Assembly (NCBI GenBank): GCA_030427245.1
Contig: JAUHXA010000023.1
Span: forward strand, 30,597-94,596
Length of the DNA stretch: 64,000 bases
Direction of reading: 5' to 3'
DNA from: Bacteroidia bacterium
GTDB taxonomy: Bacteria; Bacteroidota; Bacteroidia; Chitinophagales; UBA2359
This document shows positions 9,296 through 17,395 of this stretch, piece by piece. The position numbers and the translations under genes were made by a program. The notes under the pieces are model-generated. The model was given only the letters and a program-made list of their open reading frames with translations, was not told the DNA's origin and searched no databases. Numbering within the stretch: position 1 is the stretch's first letter; each line of letters opens with the position of its first letter.

Positions 9296-10534
9296 ATGTC
9301 ATTGAAATCAACCTCCATCTCTCTTCAAGAAGCCCGACAACTCGCCCTTCAAAGTCAAGGCTTACTGCAATCTACTCCATTCGGCAAAGACAAAGAAGGT
9401 ATTGTAAAAGCGTTGCAGCGCATGACCTACCTTCAAATTGACACAATTTCGGTGGTCGAAAGAGCACATCACCACACATTGTGGACGAGACTGCCCGATT
9501 ACTCCAAAGCCAAATTGTTGGATTTGCAAGCAAAAGACCGAACCGTATTTGAATACTGGAGTCATGCTGCTGCATATTTGCCGATGGAAGATTTTCGTTT
9601 TAGTTTACCGAGAATGAACCGTTATTTGAGTGGAAAAAAACATTGGGGGAGACCAGAATCTCAAGTCAAAGACTTTGTGTACGACCGAATCAAAGCAGAA
9701 GGCGCATTGATGAGCAAAGACTTCAAAAAGCCTGATGATTTTCAGGCGGGTATGTGGAATTGGAAACCCGCCAAACGAGCTTTAGAGCAGTTGTTTATGG
9801 AGGGAAAGCTGATGATCAGCGCACGAAAAGGCTTCCAAAAAGTGTACGACCTTACCGAAAGAGTACTGCCCAATCACATCAATAGCAGCCAGCCTACGCC
9901 TTCCGAAATGGCAGATTATTTGATTTTGAGAGCGATTGAAGCGCATGGTTTGGTGACGTACGACCAAATTCCTTATTTGCGAAATCGGGAAACGAAAAAT
10001 TGGGTGAAGTCACGTATTCCTCAACTTTTGGAAAACCAAACGATTGTCACTCTGCAAATTGAAGACATTCCTTCTTCTACTTACTACACGACTCCAAAGC
10101 AGTTGTCACAACTGAACAAATTTTCTGCCCTTCAAAACTCCGAGCAAGCCGTACATATTCTTTCGCCTTTTGACAATGTGGTGATTCAGCGCAAGCGATT
10201 GAACGAACTCTTTGATTACGACTACACGATTGAGTGTTATGTGCCGGCTGCAAAGCGGGTGTATGGTTATTTTTGTTTGCCTATATTGTGGGGAACGACT
10301 TTTATCGGGCGTTTGGATGCCAAAGCCGACCGCAAACAAAAGACTTTGTTTCTCCGCAACTTGGTTTTTGAAGCGCATTTTACTATCAAAGATTTGGAGA
10401 CTGCAATTCCTGCTTTTGTGGAAAAACTTTGGGCGTTTGCTGGCTTCAATGGGTGTAAAGCTATTGTAGTGGAGAGGGTTGAGCCAATGGAGTTTAGGGA
10501 GGTGATTGAGAGTAAAATATTGAATATTAACTAA
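9296..10534 (+). CDS. YcaQ/AlkX-type DNA glycosylase (winged-helix)
   Basis: The 412-residue protein matches the HTH_42 family: 'RMTYLQIDTISVVERAHHHT' at residues 42-61, followed by 'FEYWSHAAAYLP' near 85. In this family a Q-x-D or Q-x-Q motif holds the catalytic residues; here it is Gln47-Ile-Asp49, the Q-x-D form found in E. coli YcaQ, which unhooks interstrand crosslinks and removes bulky N7-alkylguanines. The tandem winged helices and the C-terminal beta-barrel region ('HILSPFDNVVIQRKRL', 'LFDYDYTIECYVPAAKRVYGY') are present at normal length, so it appears intact. The next gene starts 13 bases after its stop and may be co-transcribed. Confidence 0.9.
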   Translation: MSLKSTSISLQEARQLALQSQGLLQSTPFGKDKEGIVKALQRMTYLQIDTISVVERAHHHTLWTRLPDYSKAKLLDLQAKDRTVFEYWSHAAAYLPMEDFRFSLPRMNRYLSGKKHWGRPESQVKDFVYDRIKAEGALMSKDFKKPDDFQAGMWNWKPAKRALEQLFMEGKLMISARKGFQKVYDLTERVLPNHINSSQPTPSEMADYLILRAIEAHGLVTYDQIPYLRNRETKNWVKSRIPQLLENQTIVTLQIEDIPSSTYYTTPKQLSQLNKFSALQNSEQAVHILSPFDNVVIQRKRLNELFDYDYTIECYVPAAKRVYGYFCLPILWGTTFIGRLDAKADRKQKTLFLRNLVFEAHFTIKDLETAIPAFVEKLWAFAGFNGCKAIVVERVEPMEFREVIESKILNIN

Positions 10535-10547
10535 AAATCAACAAATC

Positions 10548-11645
10548 ATGGCAATTCAAAAAAAATCTAAACTAATGAGACTGATGTCTCGCCACAAGAA
10601 AGTTATTTTCATAGGTTTAGTTGCGGCTGCACTCTTCATTGGAAGTTCTTTGATTATTTATGTTAGTTGTGAATCTATAGAAGATAATACTTTTGCCAAA
10701 GTTTTTGCAGATCTTTTAATGAAGATTGGAGAATCTATCATCATAGCAGGTCTAATTGGTGGAGGAATAGGAGGCGTTTTGAATTTTATTTTTGAGGAAT
10801 TCAAAGAAGAAGAAAACAATAAAAAAGAGAAATTGAAGCAGTATCAAGAAGATAGAGAAAAACGCAAGTCGTTTCGAAGAAAAATGCAAAGCAAATTACA
10901 AACTGTTCATGACAATGTTGAATTGGCAAGAGTGCTGATTAAATCGCATAAATCTGGTAGAACTTATGGAGAACAAATCAGAAGCCTTATTATGCCGAGT
11001 CTTATATCCTTGAAGGATTTTAAAAGGAAAATAAACCAAAATGAGGACAGACAATTAGAAAGTGATTTGGATTGTTTGCAAGTAAGTTTGACTTATATGA
11101 TTGCTTATCTAACTGTATTGATAGAAGAATTTGAAGCGAATTATCTTAAAATATCCAACCTTCAAAACTATCAAGATGCATTGGTGAATAGAATGAGGAT
11201 GCTGTTTACGGAAGTTACAGAAGGCAAAAAAGAAGGCTTGGCTACTTTGGAGAAAAAAATAGATTTTTTGGAAAAGGCGGAGGATTTATTTGGAAATATA
11301 GAGGTGCCTTCTTCTATTGAAGCCGTATGGCAAGCAATGGAGGAGCTTGATTACTTGCGGGATTTCATTGGTGAAATAAGGGATGAAAGGGGCAATAAAT
11401 CAATGTATTACCAATATTTTTTACAACATTATTTTCATTGTAACAAAATAATAAGAACAAAAAATAGTAAAATCAATGAAAAAATAATACGTAGAAAGAA
11501 TTTTGTGGCAAACAAAGATGAACTCAAACGTATTGAAGCAAAGAAAAACAGCGATCAGCCTTTAACGAATAGAGATAGCCTCACGCGAAAAATCATGGAA
11601 AACGAACTGCGTTTTGATTTTGAAACTTCAAAACTTAAAAAGTGA
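10548..11645 (+). CDS. Membrane protein with cytoplasmic coiled-coil domain, unknown
   Basis: The 365-residue product has two N-terminal hydrophobic segments (about 19-39 and 63-83, the latter Gly-rich: 'IAGLIGGGIGGVLNF') and then a long, highly charged helical region (85-365) with coiled-coil potential. There is no recognisable domain. The ATG lies 13 bases downstream of the glycosylase stop, so co-transcription is likely, but nothing in the sequence ties it to DNA repair. It is more AT- and Lys-rich than the preceding gene. Confidence 0.65.
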   Translation: MAIQKKSKLMRLMSRHKKVIFIGLVAAALFIGSSLIIYVSCESIEDNTFAKVFADLLMKIGESIIIAGLIGGGIGGVLNFIFEEFKEEENNKKEKLKQYQEDREKRKSFRRKMQSKLQTVHDNVELARVLIKSHKSGRTYGEQIRSLIMPSLISLKDFKRKINQNEDRQLESDLDCLQVSLTYMIAYLTVLIEEFEANYLKISNLQNYQDALVNRMRMLFTEVTEGKKEGLATLEKKIDFLEKAEDLFGNIEVPSSIEAVWQAMEELDYLRDFIGEIRDERGNKSMYYQYFLQHYFHCNKIIRTKNSKINEKIIRRKNFVANKDELKRIEAKKNSDQPLTNRDSLTRKIMENELRFDFETSKLKK

Positions 11646-11695
11646 TGGAGGAATTGAGGTTTAATTTTTTTGTATGTGTTGAAGTAGTTGGATTG

Positions 11696-12826
11696 CTAAA
11701 TCTTCCTCACCAACTTCTTCACCATCACCTCTTTCCAATCATAAAACTCCCCCGAAATTATCTTCTCTCTTGCTGTATTCACCAACCACAGATAAAAACT
11801 CAAATTGTGTAAGGTCGCAATTTGAGCCGCCAACATTTCCTTCGCTTTGAAGAGGTGTCGAAGGTAGGCCTTGCTGTGTGTACGACTCGTATAAGCAAGA
11901 CTGTTTTCGTCAATTGGGCTGAAATCCGTTTCCCATTTCAAGTTTTTAATGTGAATCACTCCCTCAGCCGTAAACAACATACCATGTCGAGCATTGCGAG
12001 TAGGCATCACACAATCAAACATGTCGATTCCCAAAGCAATGGATTCCAACAAGTTTGCAGGTGTGCCCACACCCATCAAATAACGAGGTTTATCTTTCGG
12101 CAAAATATTGCAGACCACCTCTGTCATTGCATACATATCTTCATGCGGTTCACCGACTGACAAACCGCCAATTGCATTCGCTTCTCGGTCAAAACCAGCA
12201 ATTACCTCCGCCGACTTAATCCGAAGGTCTTTATAAACACTGCCTTGCACAATCGGCATCAAGGTCTGCTCATAGCCATATAAAGGTTCGGTATTGTCGA
12301 AATGTTCGCAGCAGCGTTTGAGCCAACGATGCGTCAAATGAATAGAATTTTTAGCATATTTGTATTCACAAGGATAAGGTGTACACTCATCAAACGCCAT
12401 GATGAAATCTCCTCCAATTTTTCGCTGAATATCCATCACATTTTCAGGCGTAAAAAGGTGGTAACTCCCGTCAATATGCGACTGAAAACGTACTCCTTCT
12501 TCTGTGATTTTTCGCCTTGCCGCCAAAGAATACACTTGATAACCACCACTATCCGTCAAAATCGGACGATTCCAATTCATAAACTTATGCAGTCCACCCG
12601 CTTGCTGCAATACTTCCAATTTCGGGCGCAAATACAAATGATAGGTATTGCCCAAAATTATCTGAGCGTGAATCTGCTCCTCCAATTCCTTTTGGTGAAT
12701 TGTTTTGACCGTGCCAACCGTTCCCACAGGCATAAAAATCGGCGTTTCAATTTTGCCGTGGTCGGTTGTAATGATTCCTGCCCTTGCCTTGCTTTGTGGG
12801 TCGGTGGTAGTAAGCTCAAATTTCAT
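11696..12826 (-). CDS. tgt: tRNA-guanine transglycosylase
   Basis: This 376-residue enzyme exchanges guanine at tRNA position 34 for a queuosine precursor. The core is well preserved: general acid/base Asp92 in 'TDSGGYQ', Asp146 in 'MAFDECTPYP', 'GGLSVGEP' (220-227) and nucleophile Asp271 in 'DMFDCVMPTRNARHG'. The usual structural zinc site C-X-C-X2-C is absent: the aligned residues at 309-314 are S-L-A-Y-T-S, although the fourth ligand, a His in 'LHNL' (His340), remains. The fold around it ('KAYLRHLFKAKEMLAAQIATLHNL') is otherwise normal, so the protein is probably active without zinc. The gene is monocistronic. Confidence 0.95.
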   Translation of the reverse strand: MKFELTTTDPQSKARAGIITTDHGKIETPIFMPVGTVGTVKTIHQKELEEQIHAQIILGNTYHLYLRPKLEVLQQAGGLHKFMNWNRPILTDSGGYQVYSLAARRKITEEGVRFQSHIDGSYHLFTPENVMDIQRKIGGDFIMAFDECTPYPCEYKYAKNSIHLTHRWLKRCCEHFDNTEPLYGYEQTLMPIVQGSVYKDLRIKSAEVIAGFDREANAIGGLSVGEPHEDMYAMTEVVCNILPKDKPRYLMGVGTPANLLESIALGIDMFDCVMPTRNARHGMLFTAEGVIHIKNLKWETDFSPIDENSLAYTSRTHSKAYLRHLFKAKEMLAAQIATLHNLSFYLWLVNTAREKIISGEFYDWKEVMVKKLVRKI

Positions 12827-12856
12827 ATTTATTCTTTGTTGTCATTCCTTAAAGTC

Positions 12857-12993
12857 AAAATCATCCTACTGTACAAAATGATTTTTGAACCACAAAAGTA
12901 TCAAAAGGGCACAAAAGAGATGGTTGAATTTCAGTTTTTTACTTTTGTTTTCTTTGTGTCTTTTGTGGTTGAATTGAAAATATGCAGTAGTAT
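12857..12993 (+). repeat. 137-bp palindromic element, copy A
   Basis: This copy is about 93% identical to the reverse complement of 32965-33101. Near its ends are inverted ATACTrCTGTACA-like sequences (degenerate here), and inside are inverted CCACAAAAG/CTTTTGTGG arms. The same core is repeated in the 98-bp array at 50255-50744. There is no credible coding capacity. Confidence 0.8.
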
Positions 12994-13103
12994 AAATCAA
13001 AATGCAAGGTAATAAACTTTTAGAAGTTCCGTCGGCTTCAACTGTTGGTAGAGTCTGTGACTCTTGCCAAAGTTTTGCTCTTTCAAAAAACTCAGTGCCT
13101 CCG

Positions 13104-13598
13104 TTATAGAAAGCCCCAAACATCCTCCAGTTTTTCCACATGCTGCAAATAGCGATTATTGAAGAGGGGATTTTCGGTTACTTCAATGCCCATCCATTCC
13201 AATTTCTGGAAGACCAAAGCTGCTGCAACTGATTCAAATTCAATTTCAGCAACAATCAAACCCTTCAATTTGCCCTTAAAAACATCCAACTCGATTTTCA
13301 AATAACCATATGGAATCACATGACGGTCTTTCACAATTCGTCGCCCCTCCGTATTGGGCCACAGTACATCAAATTGGTCGGCAGAAATCGCAATTTCTCG
13401 TTCCTCTCGAACCATCGTGCCACTTGATTTGACCGTCAAAAAGAAATCCCCACCCATTCGCCGCAGCCTCACCGCATTGCCGTTTTCTTCAATCGCCAAA
13501 TAACCCTGTACGATAGGGAGAGAGGGATATTGAAGGTAATCAGGAGGAAGATTTCGTACCAAAAATCTACGTTCAATTTCTTTGGATTGTGGAGTCAT
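13104..13598 (-). CDS. CYTH-domain (triphosphate tunnel metalloenzyme) protein
   Basis: The 164-residue protein starts with the CYTH signature 'EIERRFLV' (residues 7-14, an E-x-E-x-R/K variant). It continues with the alternating charged strands that line the tunnel: 'AVRLRRM', 'FFLTVKSSG', 'REEREIAI', 'LKIELDVF' and 'IVAEIEFES'. Family members hydrolyse inorganic triphosphate or similar triphosphates using divalent metals, and a few cyclise ATP. Inorganic triphosphatase activity is the more likely guess for a stand-alone bacterial copy. The length fits a minimal CYTH domain. Confidence 0.88.
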   Translation of the reverse strand: MTPQSKEIERRFLVRNLPPDYLQYPSLPIVQGYLAIEENGNAVRLRRMGGDFFLTVKSSGTMVREEREIAISADQFDVLWPNTEGRRIVKDRHVIPYGYLKIELDVFKGKLKGLIVAEIEFESVAAALVFQKLEWMGIEVTENPLFNNRYLQHVEKLEDVWGFL

Positions 13599-13624
13599 AA
13601 GTTGTCAAAATATTTTATACTCTC

Positions 13625-13712
13625 GCCCTTTCAGGGCTGAAATTATTATTTAATTTATCTCGTAGGGCTTCGTAAACTTTGCCCTACGCTATTGATAATG
13701 CCCTTTCAGGGC
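13625..13712. repeat. Triple-hairpin REP-like element
   Basis: GCCCTTTCAGGGC occurs identically at 13625-13637 and 13700-13712. Between them CGTAGGGC (13661-13668) pairs with GCCCTACG (13681-13688). Three short GC-rich hairpins in 88 bases, in an AT-rich genome, suggest a dispersed REP-type element. Confidence 0.6.
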
Positions 13713-13762
13713 AGCTTGTGAAAGAGACAAATTCCGACAACCGATTTATGACACACTCAAAT

Positions 13763-16486
13763 TTATTTAGCCGTACTTAGCCCACTATTCAGCCGAATAT
13801 TCTGAATGCGATAGGTCAATTTTGGTTCTGCCATTGTTTCCATCAGCTTCAAAACCTTCAATTCGTTCACCGTAGCGATTTGAGGCAAAGTAGAGAGATG
13901 ATCTTCCATAGCTATTTTATAGACCGCATCCATAAACAAATCACGAGTTTTGTCAATCCATTGATTCACCGTCAAATCAATCAAAACCGTAATACCCATT
14001 TCGGAGCGAATAATATTGGAAATCGGCATACCATTGAAGTCAATCACCGATTCCCGAATTTGTCCTTTTTGTTTCAGCGAACCATACTCCCAAATTGTTT
14101 TATAATTAGCCGCAGCAGTACCAATATACGTTTTCGTAACCGTGCGTTTGTCGCTGCTTAGTTTTTGGACAACAGGCACACGGAGATTGAGTTTGATGTT
14201 GATGGCAGGCAAAACGTATTTGTCCTTTGCCGCCCGAATCTGTGCCAACTGCACATTTTTGTCATAAGCCGCTCGAATAAAGACCCCAAACAACAACTTA
14301 TTGTCTTTCAAGTATTGCTCTGCAGGAAGCCCTCGATGCAGCTTCCCCGAAAAGCGGTCAAAAATCACCAAATTGGCTTCTCTAATATCTTTGCGAACCG
14401 TATGAATACTGTATTCCACATCAATCCCGAAATCCTGAAAAGACGTTTTGAAGGTTTCGGGCTGCAAATGTTTCATCATTGCCAACATACTCACCAAACC
14501 GCCATTGCCACCTGCAAACTGAATAAAACCCCACGAAAACAAGGCTTTATCATAGCTGTTGATGGCATCAAAATTCCCTTCATGCTGCGATACATACTGT
14601 AATGCCCTCGCCTGTGTATCGTCCAAACCCAATTGACGATATTCCCACAAAGCAATATTTTCCGCTTTGACTTTGCCAAAATAGGCGATGCCCGTCACAT
14701 CTTGCGTAAAACTCGCTTTCACAAAATCATGAAATTCTGCCGATTCTCGTTTGGCAGGATTGTTTGGAAGTGGGAAGGTAATGCGGTAGTCGGTGTAGTT
14801 TTGGAGTAAATAGTGCGTCAAATCGTTGGGGGCTGCAAGACCGTATTGGTAGTTTTGGGCAGTCGAACCCAAATGATTGGTTTTTCCATGCCAATACACC
14901 ACACGGTCGGATTGAAAACGTTTGAGAGCAGTAACGGTGTGATGGATTTTTGTGGCAGGCACTTGTGCCAAACTTGGTGTTTCGCCATGCCATTGTGAGA
15001 GGTTGCCGAGTTCTACCAATCGTTTTTGAAGATTGATGACATCCTGCTTCAAATTGCCGTAATTGGTTGCTCCAACTGCTTTTTGCAAAGTTCCTAAATG
15101 TGCTTTGCCATCGGTTGCCTTGAAGTTGAACATTTCGTAAGCTGCTTGCACTTGCTGCAATTGAAGGGCAGAAATAGGCGCAACGGCTGTATTTAAAAAT
15201 ATTAAACTTTCGTGGTTGGGCGAGATGCATCCGTCAATTTTATCGGTTTGCATGACCTCTTTTTGGAAAGCTTTGATGGCTTCAATAGTTTCTGTCAATT
15301 GCCATTGGCTGATGGTCAATGAACTAAAAGGAGACTGTTCGGCATCGAAAGCTGTTTGAGATAAAAAACCCAATTGAAGCAATCGTTCTTGTACTTTGCG
15401 AACATCTGCTGCATAGTTCAGATCGCAAGCTCCAACGGTGTCTTGAAGGTTGATTTTATACTCGAAAGTAAGTCCTTTGTCCTCTTCTTCAATGATAGGT
15501 GTAGAACTGTTTTTCTTGCGAACTTTTAGCAATTGCCCAATTGTCAAGCTATTGCTATACAGTTGATTGAGTCCTTTCAAGTCCTCAACCGCAATGCTGA
15601 AAAGCTTGGAAATACTCCAAAGTGAATCTCCTGCTTTCACTGTGTAATATTCGTATTCTATCTCTGTGTCTGGAATATTGGTTTGGTTGTCTGATACATC
15701 AGTATTGGAATTATCCGTATTGTTGTCTTGTTGGTTTTTAATGACCTTCAATTGTTGCCCGACATTCAGCGCATTGCTATTCAGGCCATTTAGTTTTTTG
15801 ATGGATTCGACTGTTGTATTATAAATCCAAGCAATTGTGTAGAGAGAATCCCCGGCCTTGACAGTGTAAATAACAATATTGTCGTTGTCAGAAGTTGAAG
15901 TATTGCCACTGCTTTGAGGAACTTTTAGCTCTTGTCCGATATACAAAGTATTGGAGGAAAGCAGATTGATTTGCTTGATTCGGTCGACAGATATTTTAAA
16001 TTGAAGGGCGATTTTATAGAGTGAATCCCCTTTTTTGACGGTGTAAATTGCCCAAGAAGAACTCGTATTTCCAGCGTTTGAATCTGTATTCCCTGTATTT
16101 GTACCAGTATTTGAGTTTGAATCTGTACCCGAATTTGAGTTTGAGTTTGAACTTGAATCAGAATTTTCTCCAGGGACTTTTAGCTGTTGCCCAATGTTCA
16201 ACAAATTACTGGTCAGCCCATTGATATTTTTGAGTTCTTCAATACCAATGTCAAAATTTCGAGCGATTTTGTAGAGAGAATCTCCTCTTTGAACCGTATA
16301 AATTTTTAGCTGAGTGGTAGTTGAATTTGAACTATCGTTGTTGGCTGCAATAGGTATGGTAAGGCGTTGCCCAATCCAAAGACCATCATATAGGAGATGG
16401 TTGGTTGTTTTGAGGCTGTCGACCGTAACGCCGTATTTTTTAGACAATTGGAAAAGCGTGTCTCCCGCTTGTACGATGTGTATCAT
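13763..16486 (-). CDS. Five-LysM protein with C-terminal muramidase-like domain
   Basis: Five LysM modules occupy residues 1-47, about 60-105, 147-192, 205-250 and 278-325, each with a 'YTVKAGDSLY.IA' start and 'IGQ.LKV' end, joined by Ser/Asn/Asp-rich linkers. Two peptidoglycan-binding-like helical motifs follow ('VRKVQERLLQLGFLS', 'NLQKRLVELGNLS'). A C-terminal domain contains 'SQHEGNFDAINSYDKALFSWGFIQFA' around residues 630-660 (shown in part as 'HEGNFDA' and 'FSWGFIQFA'), resembling lysozyme or transglycosylase folds with the Glu as a likely acid. It probably binds and cuts peptidoglycan or a chitin-like glycan. No signal peptide precedes the first LysM, which is unusual for a wall enzyme. 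Confidence 0.8.
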   Translation of the reverse strand: MIHIVQAGDTLFQLSKKYGVTVDSLKTTNHLLYDGLWIGQRLTIPIAANNDSSNSTTTQLKIYTVQRGDSLYKIARNFDIGIEELKNINGLTSNLLNIGQQLKVPGENSDSSSNSNSNSGTDSNSNTGTNTGNTDSNAGNTSSSWAIYTVKKGDSLYKIALQFKISVDRIKQINLLSSNTLYIGQELKVPQSSGNTSTSDNDNIVIYTVKAGDSLYTIAWIYNTTVESIKKLNGLNSNALNVGQQLKVIKNQQDNNTDNSNTDVSDNQTNIPDTEIEYEYYTVKAGDSLWSISKLFSIAVEDLKGLNQLYSNSLTIGQLLKVRKKNSSTPIIEEEDKGLTFEYKINLQDTVGACDLNYAADVRKVQERLLQLGFLSQTAFDAEQSPFSSLTISQWQLTETIEAIKAFQKEVMQTDKIDGCISPNHESLIFLNTAVAPISALQLQQVQAAYEMFNFKATDGKAHLGTLQKAVGATNYGNLKQDVINLQKRLVELGNLSQWHGETPSLAQVPATKIHHTVTALKRFQSDRVVYWHGKTNHLGSTAQNYQYGLAAPNDLTHYLLQNYTDYRITFPLPNNPAKRESAEFHDFVKASFTQDVTGIAYFGKVKAENIALWEYRQLGLDDTQARALQYVSQHEGNFDAINSYDKALFSWGFIQFAGGNGGLVSMLAMMKHLQPETFKTSFQDFGIDVEYSIHTVRKDIREANLVIFDRFSGKLHRGLPAEQYLKDNKLLFGVFIRAAYDKNVQLAQIRAAKDKYVLPAINIKLNLRVPVVQKLSSDKRTVTKTYIGTAAANYKTIWEYGSLKQKGQIRESVIDFNGMPISNIIRSEMGITVLIDLTVNQWIDKTRDLFMDAVYKIAMEDHLSTLPQIATVNELKVLKLMETMAEPKLTYRIQNIRLNSGLSTAK

Positions 16487-16687
16487 AAAGAATAAGAGAA
16501 AGTAAAAAATGAATTTGAAGCTACTATATTGAAAATTTAGTCTGCTAAAACCCGTATTTTCGGCAGCATGTATGTGAATGGGTGGCTGGATGGTGGATAG
16601 TTTTTGGTTTTATTGAAGTGGAATAAAAATCCTCTCCGAATGGGTGAATTTACTTAATTTTACAATTTATTCAAAACAGCTATTCAA

Positions 16688-17236
16688 ATGAGTTTAAATT
16701 TTTCTTTGTTTATCACCGCTTTAGACTTTGCCGCCGAAAAACACAAGCTGCAAAAACGCAAGGGCAAAGCGTCTATTCCCTACATCAATCACCCCATCAA
16801 AGTTGCAAAAATTTTGAGTGAAGTGGGTTTGGTTACGGAGGTGAATGTATTGATGGCGGCATTGCTGCACGATACGATTGAAGATACCGAAGCTACAACG
16901 GAGGAATTGGATTTTTTGTTTGGCAAAGAGGTGACAAGCATTGTATTGGAAGTGACGGACGATAAAACAATGGAATGGCAATCCCGCAAAGACTATCAAA
17001 TCGTAAAAGCTCCCAACTTATCAAGAGAGGCAAAATTGGTCAAGTTGGCGGACAAAATCTGCAACATCACCGATATTGTGAACGAACCACCTGATTGGTC
17101 AGCTGAACGCAAACGAAAGTATCTCGTATGGGCGAAAAAAGTAGTGGATGCTTTGGGGGGCAATGTTAATCAACATCTGGAGGAACGCTTTGCAGAGCAG
17201 TATCAGATGGGAATAGAAGTCTTGAAAGAAGGTTAA
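16688..17236 (+). CDS. HD-domain alarmone hydrolase, MESH1-like
   Basis: The 182-residue protein consists only of an HD hydrolase domain related to the N-terminus of RelA/SpoT: His35 in 'YINHP', His61-Asp62 in 'LLHDTIEDT' and Asp122 in 'LVKLADKICN' supply the metal-binding residues. There is no synthetase, TGS or ACT domain, which matches small alarmone hydrolases and metazoan MESH1. These remove the 3' diphosphate from (p)ppGpp with Mn2+; the human enzyme also dephosphorylates NADPH. It is a single gene. Confidence 0.9.
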   Translation: MSLNFSLFITALDFAAEKHKLQKRKGKASIPYINHPIKVAKILSEVGLVTEVNVLMAALLHDTIEDTEATTEELDFLFGKEVTSIVLEVTDDKTMEWQSRKDYQIVKAPNLSREAKLVKLADKICNITDIVNEPPDWSAERKRKYLVWAKKVVDALGGNVNQHLEERFAEQYQMGIEVLKEG

Positions 17237-17343
17237 AATGAGGTAATGGTAGCATTGTGAATAAAACAGGGCCAACCTTTCTATGACACATCATTTTACC
17301 ATCCTGCAATCCTAATATCATACAATGCTCTCATCTTATTCCT

Positions 17344-17351
17344 TACCTTTG
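17344..17351 (+). promoter_or_regulatory. Candidate -7 element for leucyl aminopeptidase
   Basis: TACCTTTG fits the Bacteroidota TAnnTTTG -7 consensus 45 bases before the pepA-like start. No good upstream TTTG is present at the expected spacing. Confidence 0.45.
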
Positions 17352-17395
17352 TCCAACTTTTTTCTAAAAAAATAAAAACAACAAAAATTATAAAA

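Noticed and set aside
12302..13012. Plus-strand ORF of 236 codons opposite tgt
   Set aside because: It is antisense to a well-supported tgt gene, with a composition typical of a shadow frame.
12866..13141. Minus-strand ORF of 91 codons
   Set aside because: It runs through the 137-bp repeat and overlaps the CYTH gene in another frame; its sequence is that of the repeat.
14727..15230. Minus-strand ORF of 167 codons inside the LysM protein gene
   Set aside because: It is in another frame of the same strand within a gene with clear domains.
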